DNA of 5,693 bases from Oscillospiraceae bacterium (GTDB lineage: Bacteria > Bacillota > Clostridia > Oscillospirales > Ruminococcaceae), in contig JAHHUD010000084.1 of assembly GCA_020024185.1 (NCBI GenBank), forward strand, positions 1-5,693. The letters run 5' to 3'. The position numbers and the translations under genes are program-made. A model generated the notes under the pieces. The model was given only the letters and a program-made list of their open reading frames with translations. It made no database searches and was not told the origin of the DNA. Of this stretch, positions 1-5,687 are shown piece by piece (positions within the stretch are counted from its first letter, which is position 1; the number at the start of each line of letters is the position of its first letter).

Positions 1-887
1 CAATTATAGCTTTATTCTATTCAAATTCAAATTACAAGTTAAAGAATAAATCAAAATATGATGATATTTATAAAAATATAACTGTTAAAGATATTCCAGA
101 AGCACGGGATTATTATCCTTTGACTTATGAAAATAAAGTTGCTCTACAAGAAGCTTTGGATACTTTACCTATTGAAGATTTAGAAAAATATTTATATGAT
201 AAAATTTCATCTTTATGTAAAACAAAAGACATAGCAGAGCTTTCAAATTTAACAATTTCCAAAGACGAATTATCTCTTTTTAACGGTGAAAATAAAAAGT
301 CTCTTTTCAATGCAAATATTGAAATAGAGTTAAGTCTTTTATCTGACGAAATAACTGATAATCCAAAAATTTACTCAGATAACGCAATAGAGTTAATTAA
401 TTACTTATCGTCTAATGATACTTATACAGTTTCACAAGTAAAAAATATTAAAATTAAGACTATATCAAAATCAGGTCATATTGTAAATGAAACAAACTAT
501 GATGGTAATATTGCCAGAAATATGGCATTTAAAGACCAACCAAAATTAGAATATGATGTTCAAACTTTAGCATATAGTTTTAAAACAAAGAATAGTAGCT
601 TTATTTTACAAAAGTTTGGAATTTTAAATGATAAAAATGAACTATATTTAGAATATAAAGTAGATGATAAATATTTTTTTGAAGGAGAAGGAGGTAAAGA
701 TACCAAAATAGCAAATTTGCAAAAAACTCATGCTGAAATATTAGATTTTATCATGTCAAAAGATATAACAAACAAATATCTTCAAGAAAATAATATACAA
801 ACCATAACAATTTGCTTTTATAATAACTATATATTTAATGATGATAAAATCGATAAATCAAGCTTTGTATTTAGTTCAAATATATAA
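1..887 (+). CDS. Unrecognised protein, 5' end outside the window
   Basis: The frame is open from the first complete codon (base 3) to the TAA at 885-887, giving 294 visible residues. The TTG at 120 could be read as a start, but the frame continues 39 codons upstream without a stop and no Shine-Dalgarno precedes the TTG, so the real start is most likely upstream of the window. The visible part opens with a short hydrophobic stretch (IIALFY) followed by lysines, which could be the end of a membrane segment. The rest is hydrophilic, rich in Asn, Lys, Asp and Ile, with only two cysteines. I see no catalytic motif, repeat or lipobox. A predicted helical stretch (ALQEALDTLPIEDLEKYL) is followed by mixed beta-like sequence. 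Codon use is much more AT-rich than in the FMN lipoprotein downstream, which fits low expression or a different history. I do not recognise the family and assign no function. Confidence applies to it being a real gene. Confidence 0.75.
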   Translation, partial: IIALFYSNSNYKLKNKSKYDDIYKNITVKDIPEARDYYPLTYENKVALQEALDTLPIEDLEKYLYDKISSLCKTKDIAELSNLTISKDELSLFNGENKKSLFNANIEIELSLLSDEITDNPKIYSDNAIELINYLSSNDTYTVSQVKNIKIKTISKSGHIVNETNYDGNIARNMAFKDQPKLEYDVQTLAYSFKTKNSSFILQKFGILNDKNELYLEYKVDDKYFFEGEGGKDTKIANLQKTHAEILDFIMSKDITNKYLQENNIQTITICFYNNYIFNDDKIDKSSFVFSSNI

Positions 888-932
888 TTATAATGAACAT
901 CCAAATATTAGTAAATTATTTTATTATTTATT

Positions 933-950
933 AATTTGTAATCAAATTTT
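933..950 (+). terminator. Weak hairpin with short T run after the first gene
   Basis: A 6-bp inverted repeat (AATTTG at 933-938, loop TAAT, CAAATT at 943-948) ends in four T's (947-950), about 45 nt after the stop of the first gene. The stem has a single G-C pair and would be marginal as an intrinsic terminator. It is one of three candidate hairpins in this gap; the others are at 965-990 and 1011-1042. Confidence 0.2.
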
Positions 951-964
951 AACTATATACAGTT

Positions 965-990
965 TGTTTTTTTAAAGACTTAAAAAAACA
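965..990. repeat. Perfect 11-bp inverted repeat
   Basis: TGTTTTTTTAA (965-975) and TTAAAAAAACA (980-990) are exact reverse complements around a 4-nt AGAC loop. The stem has only one G-C pair. No T run follows it on either strand, so it is not a canonical intrinsic terminator, although it could block RNA 3' ends or simply reflect homopolymer runs. It lies midway between the first gene and the promoter of the FMN lipoprotein gene. Confidence 0.5.
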
Positions 991-1010
991 GAAATAATTT
1001 GGTGCTTTTC

Positions 1011-1042
1011 AACAAATAAATGCTTGTTTATCTTGTTTTTTT
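1011..1042 (+). terminator. Possible intrinsic terminator for the first gene
   Basis: AACAAATAAA (1011-1020) can pair with TTTATcTTGTT (1027-1037), with C1032 bulged and a 6-nt loop, and the stem runs into seven T's (1036-1042). The stem is AT-rich with one G-C pair, so strength is doubtful. Its position just before the next promoter suits a terminator for the upstream transcript. No stronger candidate is seen between 888 and 1057. Confidence 0.3.
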
Positions 1043-1139
1043 ATAGTTAAATGTCAATTGACTAAATTGATTATGTTAACTATAATTTTAACATAGTTAG
1101 TGTAGAATGTATTTTTATATGTTTTATGGGTTTTAACTA
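1042..1139. repeat. Cluster of TAACTA-type repeats across the promoter
   Basis: TATAGTTAA (1042-1050) is the exact reverse complement of TTAACTATA (1076-1084), and the pair brackets the -35 box. A third unit, ATAGTTA (1093-1099), sits at the predicted start site, and TTAACTA recurs in the leader (1133-1139). A further TTAACTATA lies upstream at 949-957. Separately, TATGTTAA (1072-1079) and TTAACATA (1088-1095) form an 8-bp inverted repeat with an 8-nt centre over the -10 box. This layout looks like operator sites, but the AT-rich background makes chance matches likelier. No known regulator can be named. Confidence 0.4.
1058..1086 (+). promoter_or_regulatory. Sigma-A promoter of the FMN lipoprotein gene
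   Basis: TTGACT (1058-1063) and a perfect TATAAT (1081-1086) are separated by exactly 17 bp. This predicts a transcript starting near 1093 with a leader of about 70 nt. The match to consensus is the best in the window and predicts strong expression, in line with the richer codon use of the gene. The -10 box lies within overlapping inverted repeats described in a separate entry. Confidence 0.8.
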
Positions 1140-1162
1140 AGCGAATATAAAGGAGACAGATT

Positions 1163-1549
1163 ATGAAAAAAGTAATAAAAAAAGCTTCAGCTGTAGTTAT
1201 GACAGCAGCATTGGCTGTATCTATGGTTGCATGTGGTTCTAACAACTCTGAAATGTCATACACAGCAGGTACATACTCTGCAAAAGTAACAGGTATGCAT
1301 GATATGACAATTAATGTTACATTTGATGAAAAATCAATTACAGACATTAAAGTTGAACATGAAGAAACAGAAGGTATCGGTGCACCAGTAGTTGAAGACT
1401 TCACAGCTAAAATTCTTGAAGGTCAAGGTCTTGGTCTTGATGTAGTTGCAGGTGCAACACTTACATCAAACGCTATGATTGATGGTGTTGCTGACTGTGT
1501 AAAACAAGCTGGCGGTGACGCTGAAGCTCTCAAAGCTATCAAACCATAA
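1163..1549 (+). CDS. FMN-binding domain lipoprotein, probably covalently flavinylated
   Basis: A 128-residue surface lipoprotein. It has a basic N-terminus (MKKVIKK), a hydrophobic segment (about 8-22) and a lipobox ending MVAC, so the mature protein should start at Cys24 with attached lipid. The rest is a single FMN-binding domain (FMN_bind type, PF04205), about residues 32-116. The motif D93-V-V-A-G-A-T99 followed by LTSNA resembles the site where ApbE-type transferases attach FMN through a phosphoester to threonine; T99 is the expected acceptor. The usual Ser/Thr before GAT is Ala96 here. Such proteins carry electrons outside the membrane, in extracellular electron transfer or to flavin-dependent reductases. 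The fold and the AGGDAEALK tail resemble the N-terminal domain of fumarate/urocanate-reductase-like flavoproteins, but no FAD domain follows; the reading frame simply ends. The start is supported by AAAGGAG at 1149-1155, 7 nt before the ATG. It is monocistronic, with its own promoter and terminator. The electron partner is unknown. Confidence 0.9.
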   Translation: MKKVIKKASAVVMTAALAVSMVACGSNNSEMSYTAGTYSAKVTGMHDMTINVTFDEKSITDIKVEHEETEGIGAPVVEDFTAKILEGQGLGLDVVAGATLTSNAMIDGVADCVKQAGGDAEALKAIKP

Positions 1550-1572
1550 TAGATATTAATAATATTTCAATG

Positions 1573-1610
1573 AAAAAAGAGCAGCACTTAATTGTGTTGC
1601 TCTTTTATTT
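1573..1610. terminator. Bidirectional intrinsic terminator between convergent genes
   Basis: A 13-bp stem (1575-1587 with 1594-1606, one G-U pair, core GAGCAGCAC) closes a 6-nt TTAATT loop. T's lie on the 3' side (1603-1610, interrupted by one A), and a matching A run (1573-1578) acts as a T run on the other strand. It lies 24 nt after the FMN lipoprotein stop codon and just beyond the stop of the convergent CapA-like gene, so it can serve both. Confidence 0.9.
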
Positions 1611-1618
1611 CATACAAA

Positions 1619-2827
1619 TTATTTATATAAAATAAATTCTTCCGGAATGTATTTATTTACTATACCTTCCATAAATTGAATAGAAAATTTAGGATATTTA
1701 TCTCTTACTCCATGTTTATCGGCAAGCTCATCTGTATAATCCTTAAGCAAGTAGTTTCTTATATTTGAGTAATTATTATCATAATGAGTAACTGTTGGAA
1801 CAATCTTTGGCTCTTTAATTTCAACAATGTAATTATCATCTGTATCTGTATAAGTTTTTACAATATCAAACTGAAATAATGCACCCAACATAGTATTTGC
1901 AGAAGACTGAGCTGAAATAAAATTGCCTAGAGAATAACACACAATAGTTTTGTGTCCGGTTTCAGTATTTTCAATCCACTCTACTGGTTGTATAACATGG
2001 GGATGTGTTCCTATAATAGCATCAACACCAAATTCATTTAATTTTTCTGCAATTTGATGTTGTTCTGGAATAGTATTGTTTGTTTCTTCATATCCCCAAT
2101 GACAAGAAACAACAACTATATCGGCATTCTCTTTAGCTTTTTTAACTTGTCTTTCTATAGTTTCATAATTATTTGTATTTATAACATATGGACAAGTATC
2201 ATCTTTTATAGATAATCCATTAGTATGGCTTGTGTACGCTAAAAATGCAATTTTAATACCATTAACATCCATGTATTTTATGTCATTATCATCGTTACCA
2301 GTATAAAAACCAAAATACTGTATACCTTCTTGCTTATCCCAATAATCTATAGTTGAATGCACTCCCTCAACACCTTTATCGTAAGAATGATTATTGCTCA
2401 TTCCTATTGCGTTAAATCCCATATTCATAACTTGTTGTCCCATCTCTATTGGGGTTGAAAATTGTGGATACGTTGAAGGCTTAAAAGCATCATTAACTAA
2501 AGTTTCTTGATTAATAAATTTAACATCAAAATTGTCAAAATAATATTCTATATTCTCATAAGCATATTTAAAATCATAATAATTCCCACCGGTTCTTTTC
2601 AATGCTTGTAAGTATATAGAACCATGTATAAGGTTATCTCCGGCAGCAATAAATTTAACTGTTTGAGGAGACTTTATAGTAGGCGCTGGTGTAGAAACAG
2701 GTTGTTCTTTATTTGGTGAAATAGAAGTAGAAATATCATCATTTAATACTGTTCCATAAAATATAGCTAACAATAAACATAACGTAAAAACAAGGACTGT
2801 AAAAATCTTTTTATTACTATTTCTCAT
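1619..2827 (-). CDS. CapA/PgsA-family membrane-anchored metallophosphatase-like protein
   Basis: This 402-residue protein belongs to the CapA family (PGA_cap, PF09587), related to calcineurin-like metallophosphatases. A short basic N-terminus is followed by one hydrophobic segment (about 8-25), then a Ser/Pro/Thr-rich linker (about 32-55), so it should be anchored in the membrane with the enzyme domain outside. Family motifs appear in order: AAGDNLIHG (61-69, D64), NQETLV (106-111), SNNHSYDKG (144-152), SCHWGYE (241-247), GTHPHVIQPVEWI (273-285) and YSLGNF (298-303). D64, N106/E108, N146, H147, H243, H275 and H277 are the likely metal or active-site positions. Founding members help make or release poly-gamma-glutamate capsule. 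Here no pgsB or pgsC partner is adjacent, so a polyglutamate role is unproven; many stand-alone clostridial homologues have no known substrate. The start is supported by AGAGGTG (complement of 2835-2841), 7 nt before the ATG. Confidence 0.9.
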   Translation of the reverse strand: MRNSNKKIFTVLVFTLCLLLAIFYGTVLNDDISTSISPNKEQPVSTPAPTIKSPQTVKFIAAGDNLIHGSIYLQALKRTGGNYYDFKYAYENIEYYFDNFDVKFINQETLVNDAFKPSTYPQFSTPIEMGQQVMNMGFNAIGMSNNHSYDKGVEGVHSTIDYWDKQEGIQYFGFYTGNDDNDIKYMDVNGIKIAFLAYTSHTNGLSIKDDTCPYVINTNNYETIERQVKKAKENADIVVVSCHWGYEETNNTIPEQHQIAEKLNEFGVDAIIGTHPHVIQPVEWIENTETGHKTIVCYSLGNFISAQSSANTMLGALFQFDIVKTYTDTDDNYIVEIKEPKIVPTVTHYDNNYSNIRNYLLKDYTDELADKHGVRDKYPKFSIQFMEGIVNKYIPEEFILYK

Positions 2828-2856
2828 AAAACAACACCTCTTATCTTATTGTCTCT

Positions 2857-2885
2857 ATTGTACAATAAAAATATTGTCTATTCAA
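2857..2885 (-). promoter_or_regulatory. Promoter of the CapA-like gene
   Basis: Read on the minus strand, TTGAAT (complement of 2880-2885) and TACAAT (complement of 2857-2862) are 17 bp apart, giving a predicted start site near 2850 and a short leader. The -10 box lies in a perfect 12-bp palindrome, TATTGTACAATA (2856-2867). Similar TATTGT units flank it at 2847-2852 and 2872-2877, which suggests a regulator-binding region. Confidence 0.6.
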
Positions 2886-2943
2886 TAAAATGATAAATTA
2901 ATATTAACTAAATAATAAAATATGTATTTCATATACGTTATCC

Positions 2944-2972
2944 TTGAAATTTATTATAAAATTTAATATAAT
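2944..2972 (+). promoter_or_regulatory. Sigma-A promoter of the queA-tgt operon
   Basis: TTGAAA (2944-2949) and a perfect TATAAT (2967-2972) are separated by 17 bp. The predicted start near 2979 leaves a leader of only about 25 nt before the queA ribosome binding site, so there is no room for a preQ1 riboswitch or other leader control. It diverges from the CapA-like gene's promoter, about 60 bp away. Confidence 0.75.
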
Positions 2973-2990
2973 ATATAAGTTATAAAAGAT

Positions 2991-2996
2991 AAAGGG
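2991..2996 (+). promoter_or_regulatory. queA ribosome binding site that decides the start
   Basis: AAAGGG (2991-2996) directly abuts the first in-frame ATG (2997), leaving no spacing, but lies 9 nt before the next in-frame ATG at 3006. The second ATG is therefore the more likely start. Confidence 0.65.
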
Positions 2997-3005
2997 ATGA
3001 TATAT

Positions 3006-4046
3006 ATGAAAGATTTAATGAGTACAGCTTCTTATCATTTTGATTTACCACAAGAGCTTATTGCTCAAACACCAGCAATTCCAAGAGATAGTTGCAGATT
3101 GCTATGTGTTGATAAGAATAACTCAAATCACTATGAAGATAGATTATTTACAGACATTCTTGATATTTTAAAAAAAGGCGATGTTCTTGTTCTTAATGAC
3201 TCAAAAGTTCTTCCAGCTCGTCTTTATGGAAATAAGGTGACCGGGGCAGCTTGTGAAATACTCATGTTAAAACAACAAGAACAAGATGTTTGGGAATGCC
3301 TTGCAAAACCAGGCAGAAAGCTTCGTGAAGGAGATAAAATTATTTTTGGTGATGATGTTCTTACTGCTGAAATAGTTAAAACTCTAGATAACGGAAATAA
3401 GATAATAAAATTCAGTTATAGTACCCAAACTCTATTTGAAGCTTTAGATATTGTTGGTAAGTTACCTTTACCACACTATATAACAAAAGAACTTGAGGAC
3501 AGTTCTTTATACCAAACAGAATATGCAAAAATTCTTGGTTCAGCAGCAGCTCCAACAGCTGGATTGCATTTTACACAAGAATTAATGCAAAAACTTATAG
3601 ATAAAGGTGTAATAATTAAATATATTACTTTACACGTAGGGCTTGGTACATTTAGACCGGTTAAAGCAGATAATATTCTTGAACACACTATGCATAGTGA
3701 ATGGTTTACTATACCTCAAGACACTGCAGATGAAATTAAAAAGGCAAAGCAAGAGGGAAGAAGAGTTATTTCTGTTGGAACAACAAGTACAAGAACACTA
3801 GAATCTTGTTATAAATTTAATGGAGATATAAAAGCTTGTAGCATGGATACAAATATATTTATTTATCCAGGATACGAGTTTAAAGCGATAGATGGACTTA
3901 TAACTAACTTTCATTTACCAGAAAGTACACTTATTATGCTTGTAAGTGCATTGGCAGGATATGAAAATTGTATGAACGCTTATAAACATGCTGTAAAAGA
4001 AAAATACAGATTTTACAGTTTTGGAGATGCAATGATAATTTTGTAA
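3006..4046 (+). CDS. queA: S-adenosylmethionine:tRNA ribosyltransferase-isomerase
   Basis: QueA is the cytoplasmic queuosine-pathway enzyme that transfers and rearranges the ribose of S-adenosylmethionine onto the 7-aminomethyl-7-deazaguanine base in tRNA, giving epoxyqueuosine. From the start at 3006 it is 346 residues, near the usual 340-356. Conserved blocks run in order: DLPQELIAQTP (13-23), LNDSKVLPARL (63-73), LPLPHYI (153-159), YQTEYAKILGS followed by AAPTAGLHFT (169-190), HVGLGTFRPV (210-219), HTMHSEWF (227-234), VGTTSTRTLES (257-267), DGLITNFHLPESTL (296-309) and the C-terminal YRFYSFGDAMI (334-344). No key block is missing. An ATG at 2997 would add three residues but has no ribosome binding site spacing; an ATG at 3018 would also fit family alignments but has a weaker site. 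It is first in an operon with tgt, whose ribosome binding site overlaps this gene's stop codon. Confidence 0.97.
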   Translation: MKDLMSTASYHFDLPQELIAQTPAIPRDSCRLLCVDKNNSNHYEDRLFTDILDILKKGDVLVLNDSKVLPARLYGNKVTGAACEILMLKQQEQDVWECLAKPGRKLREGDKIIFGDDVLTAEIVKTLDNGNKIIKFSYSTQTLFEALDIVGKLPLPHYITKELEDSSLYQTEYAKILGSAAAPTAGLHFTQELMQKLIDKGVIIKYITLHVGLGTFRPVKADNILEHTMHSEWFTIPQDTADEIKKAKQEGRRVISVGTTSTRTLESCYKFNGDIKACSMDTNIFIYPGYEFKAIDGLITNFHLPESTLIMLVSALAGYENCMNAYKHAVKEKYRFYSFGDAMIIL

Positions 4047-4056
4047 GAGGTAATTT

Positions 4057-5187
4057 ATGTACAAACTTATTAAAAATGTAAATACAGCAAGAAGAGGGGA
4101 ATTTACAACTGTACATGGTACAGTGCAAACTCCGGCTTTTATGAATGTTGCTACAACAGCAGCAATCAAAGGTGGTCTTTCAGCAAAAGATTTAGAAGAT
4201 ATTAGATGTCAAGTTATGCTCTGTAACACATATCATCTTCATTTAAGACCAACAGATAAAATTGTAAGTCAATTAGGTGGCTTGCACCAATTTACACAAT
4301 GGAAAAAACCAATTCTCACAGACAGCGGTGGATTTCAGGTTTTTTCACTTGCTAAATTGCGTAAAATTAAAGAAGAAGGTGTGTATTTTTCTTCTCATGT
4401 TGATGGACGCAAAATATTCATGGGTCCAGAAGAAAGCATGCAAATACAATCCAACCTTGCTTCTACAATAGCTATGGCTTTTGATGAATGTGTTGAAAAT
4501 CCTGCACAATATTCATATTCAAAAGATTCTTGTGCAAGAACAACAAGATGGCTTAAAAGATGTAAAACTGAAATGGACCGTCTTAACAGTCTTGAAACAA
4601 CAATAAATAAAAATCAATTACTCTTTGGTATAAATCAAGGTTGTTGTTTTGATGACTTGCGTGTAAATCATATGAAAGAAATAAGAGAACTTGACCTTGA
4701 TGGATACGCAATTGGTGGACTTGCTGTAGGTGAACCAAAAGAAGAAATGTATCACGTAATTTCAGTTGTTGAAGAACACATGCCAAAAGATAAAATAAGA
4801 TATCTTATGGGTGTTGGTACTCCTGGCAATATTCTTGAAGCTGTAAGACGTGGTGTTGATATATTTGACTGTGTAATGCCAAGCAGAAATGCTAGACATG
4901 GACATATCAATACATGGAAAGGTATTATTAATATCAAAAATGCTAAATATCAGTTAGATACAGACCCAATTGATAATGAATGTGATTGTCCTGTATGCCG
5001 TAATTTTTCAAAAGCTTATATTAGGCATTTATTTAAAGCAGAGGAAATGCTTGCAATGCGTCTTGCAGTTATGCATAACCTATACTTTTATAATAATCTT
5101 ATGGAAAAGATAAGAGAATCATTAGATAATGACACATTTGAGGATTTTTACAGAAAATATGTAGATTTATTAGATACACGTATTTAA
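4057..5187 (+). CDS. tgt: tRNA-guanine transglycosylase
   Basis: Tgt swaps the wobble guanine (position 34) of GUN-anticodon tRNAs for a 7-deazaguanine base, the step before QueA. The protein is 376 residues, full length for bacteria. Landmarks include TDSGGFQVF with catalytic D89, FDEC (142-145), FGINQGC (190-196), GGLAVGE (220-226), and VDIFDCVMPSR (267-277) with nucleophile D271. The zinc site is CxCxxC (C309, C311, C314) plus H340. C145 and V224 match the Cys/Val pair that favours preQ1 over queuine in studied bacterial enzymes, so preQ1 is the likely substrate, although some clostridial enzymes accept queuine. Less usual are Cys56 in MLCNTYHLHLRP, where many homologues have Gly, and NQGCC where VQGG/S is common. 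These may be lineage variants. It lies 10 nt after queA with AAGAGG (4045-4050) as ribosome binding site, 6 nt before the ATG, and is surely cotranscribed with it. Confidence 0.97.
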   Translation: MYKLIKNVNTARRGEFTTVHGTVQTPAFMNVATTAAIKGGLSAKDLEDIRCQVMLCNTYHLHLRPTDKIVSQLGGLHQFTQWKKPILTDSGGFQVFSLAKLRKIKEEGVYFSSHVDGRKIFMGPEESMQIQSNLASTIAMAFDECVENPAQYSYSKDSCARTTRWLKRCKTEMDRLNSLETTINKNQLLFGINQGCCFDDLRVNHMKEIRELDLDGYAIGGLAVGEPKEEMYHVISVVEEHMPKDKIRYLMGVGTPGNILEAVRRGVDIFDCVMPSRNARHGHINTWKGIINIKNAKYQLDTDPIDNECDCPVCRNFSKAYIRHLFKAEEMLAMRLAVMHNLYFYNNLMEKIRESLDNDTFEDFYRKYVDLLDTRI

Positions 5188-5190
5188 TTA

Positions 5191-5219
5191 TTGCAAATTA
5201 TTTGAATATATGGTATATT
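5191..5219 (+). promoter_or_regulatory. Extended -10 promoter in front of yajC
   Basis: TTGCAA (5191-5196) and TATATT (5214-5219) are 17 bp apart, with TGG immediately before the -10 box (5211-5213), the TGn signature of an extended -10. It begins four bases after the tgt stop codon. No terminator is seen between tgt and yajC, so yajC probably gets both read-through and its own transcripts. Confidence 0.55.
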
Positions 5220-5250
5220 TTTATTTAGCTTTTATAGGAGGTAACAAATT

Positions 5251-5574
5251 ATGTATTTAATGTTAGAAACTGCGGCTGCTGCAACAACAGCAAGTACTGG
5301 TTCAATGATGCTTTCAAGCATTTTACCATTTCTCATTGTTCTTGCTGTAATGTACTTCTTGCTTATACGTCCACAGAAAAAGAAAGATAAACAACTTCAG
5401 GATATGAGAAATAATATCGAAATCGGTGATACAGTTGTTACAATCGGTGGTATTGTTGGTCTTGTTGTAAGTATTAAAGAAGATACAGTTGTTATTGAAA
5501 CAGGTACAGATAGATCTAAACTTCGTTTTAAAAGATGGGCTATCTCTGAAGTTACAAAACTTAATATTGAATAA
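5251..5574 (+). CDS. yajC: Sec translocon accessory subunit YajC
   Basis: YajC is a small single-pass membrane protein that associates with SecDF and SecYEG during protein export. This 107-residue protein shows the family layout: an Ala/Thr-rich N-terminal segment (about 5-18), one transmembrane helix (about 20-38, SSILPFLIVLAVMYFLL), then the charged IRPQKKKDKQ (39-48) at the cytoplasmic face. A small beta-rich domain follows with the signature IEIGDTVVTIGGIVG (56-70) and a final AISEV (97-101) element. The start is fixed by a near-perfect ribosome binding site AGGAGGT (5236-5242), 8 nt before the ATG. It follows tgt by 63 nt with its own likely promoter. The queA-tgt-yajC order is common in bacteria, often continuing to secD and secF; here a terminator follows instead. 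Confidence 0.95.
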   Translation: MYLMLETAAAATTASTGSMMLSSILPFLIVLAVMYFLLIRPQKKKDKQLQDMRNNIEIGDTVVTIGGIVGLVVSIKEDTVVIETGTDRSKLRFKRWAISEVTKLNIE

Positions 5575-5586
5575 TTTTTAAAGAAT

Positions 5587-5642
5587 AAAAACACCACTTA
5601 CTGAATACAATGTAGTATATTCAGTAGGAGGTGTTTTTTATT
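5587..5642 (+). terminator. Long hairpin terminator after yajC
   Basis: AAAAACACC (5587-5595) pairs with GGTGTTTTT (5630-5638), and TACTGAATA (5599-5607) pairs with TATTCAGTA (5618-5626). The two are joined by an A-A mismatch, a C-G and a U-G pair, with a 10-nt loop (5608-5617). The T run at 5634-5639 completes a strong intrinsic terminator, 12 nt after the yajC stop. The A run on the 5' side gives a T run on the minus strand, so it could act in both directions. Its 3' arm includes AGGAGGT (5626-5632), discussed as a finding. Confidence 0.85.
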
Positions 5643-5681
5643 GCAAAGTTTTTTATCTGCAAACCATGACACTATAAAAAA

Positions 5682-5687
5682 TATAAT
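5682..5687 (+). promoter_or_regulatory. Isolated -10-like TATAAT near the window end
   Basis: A perfect TATAAT lies at 5682-5687, six bases from the window end. No convincing -35 box is found 16-18 bp upstream (around 5658-5664), so this could be a promoter for the next gene or a chance match in AT-rich sequence. Confidence 0.2.

Noticed and set aside
120..122. TTG as the start codon of the first gene
   Set aside because: The frame is open upstream to the window edge and there is no Shine-Dalgarno before the TTG, so it is more likely an internal leucine.
1072..1095. Rex-type redox repressor site (TATGTTAA...TTAACATA)
   Set aside because: The arms resemble Rex half-sites, but the 8-nt centre differs from the usual 4-nt spacing, so the name is not supported.
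1054..1404. 116-codon minus-strand frame over the FMN lipoprotein gene and its promoter
   Set aside because: It is antisense to a well-supported gene, has no recognisable domain and would cover a strong promoter on the other strand.
2973..2996. preQ1 riboswitch in front of queA
   Set aside because: The predicted leader is only about 25 nt, with no hairpin or C-rich pocket, too short for a known preQ1 aptamer plus expression platform.
2997..2999. ATG at 2997 as the queA start
   Set aside because: It directly touches the AAAGGG ribosome binding site. The ATG at 3006 has proper 9-nt spacing.
3915..4169. Minus-strand frames across the queA-tgt junction
   Set aside because: Both strands cannot reasonably be coding here. 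queA and tgt are certain, and the antisense peptides look like random hydrophobic shadows.
5397..5597. Minus-strand frame over the 3' half of yajC and the terminator
   Set aside because: It is a shadow of a conserved gene and begins inside the terminator stem.
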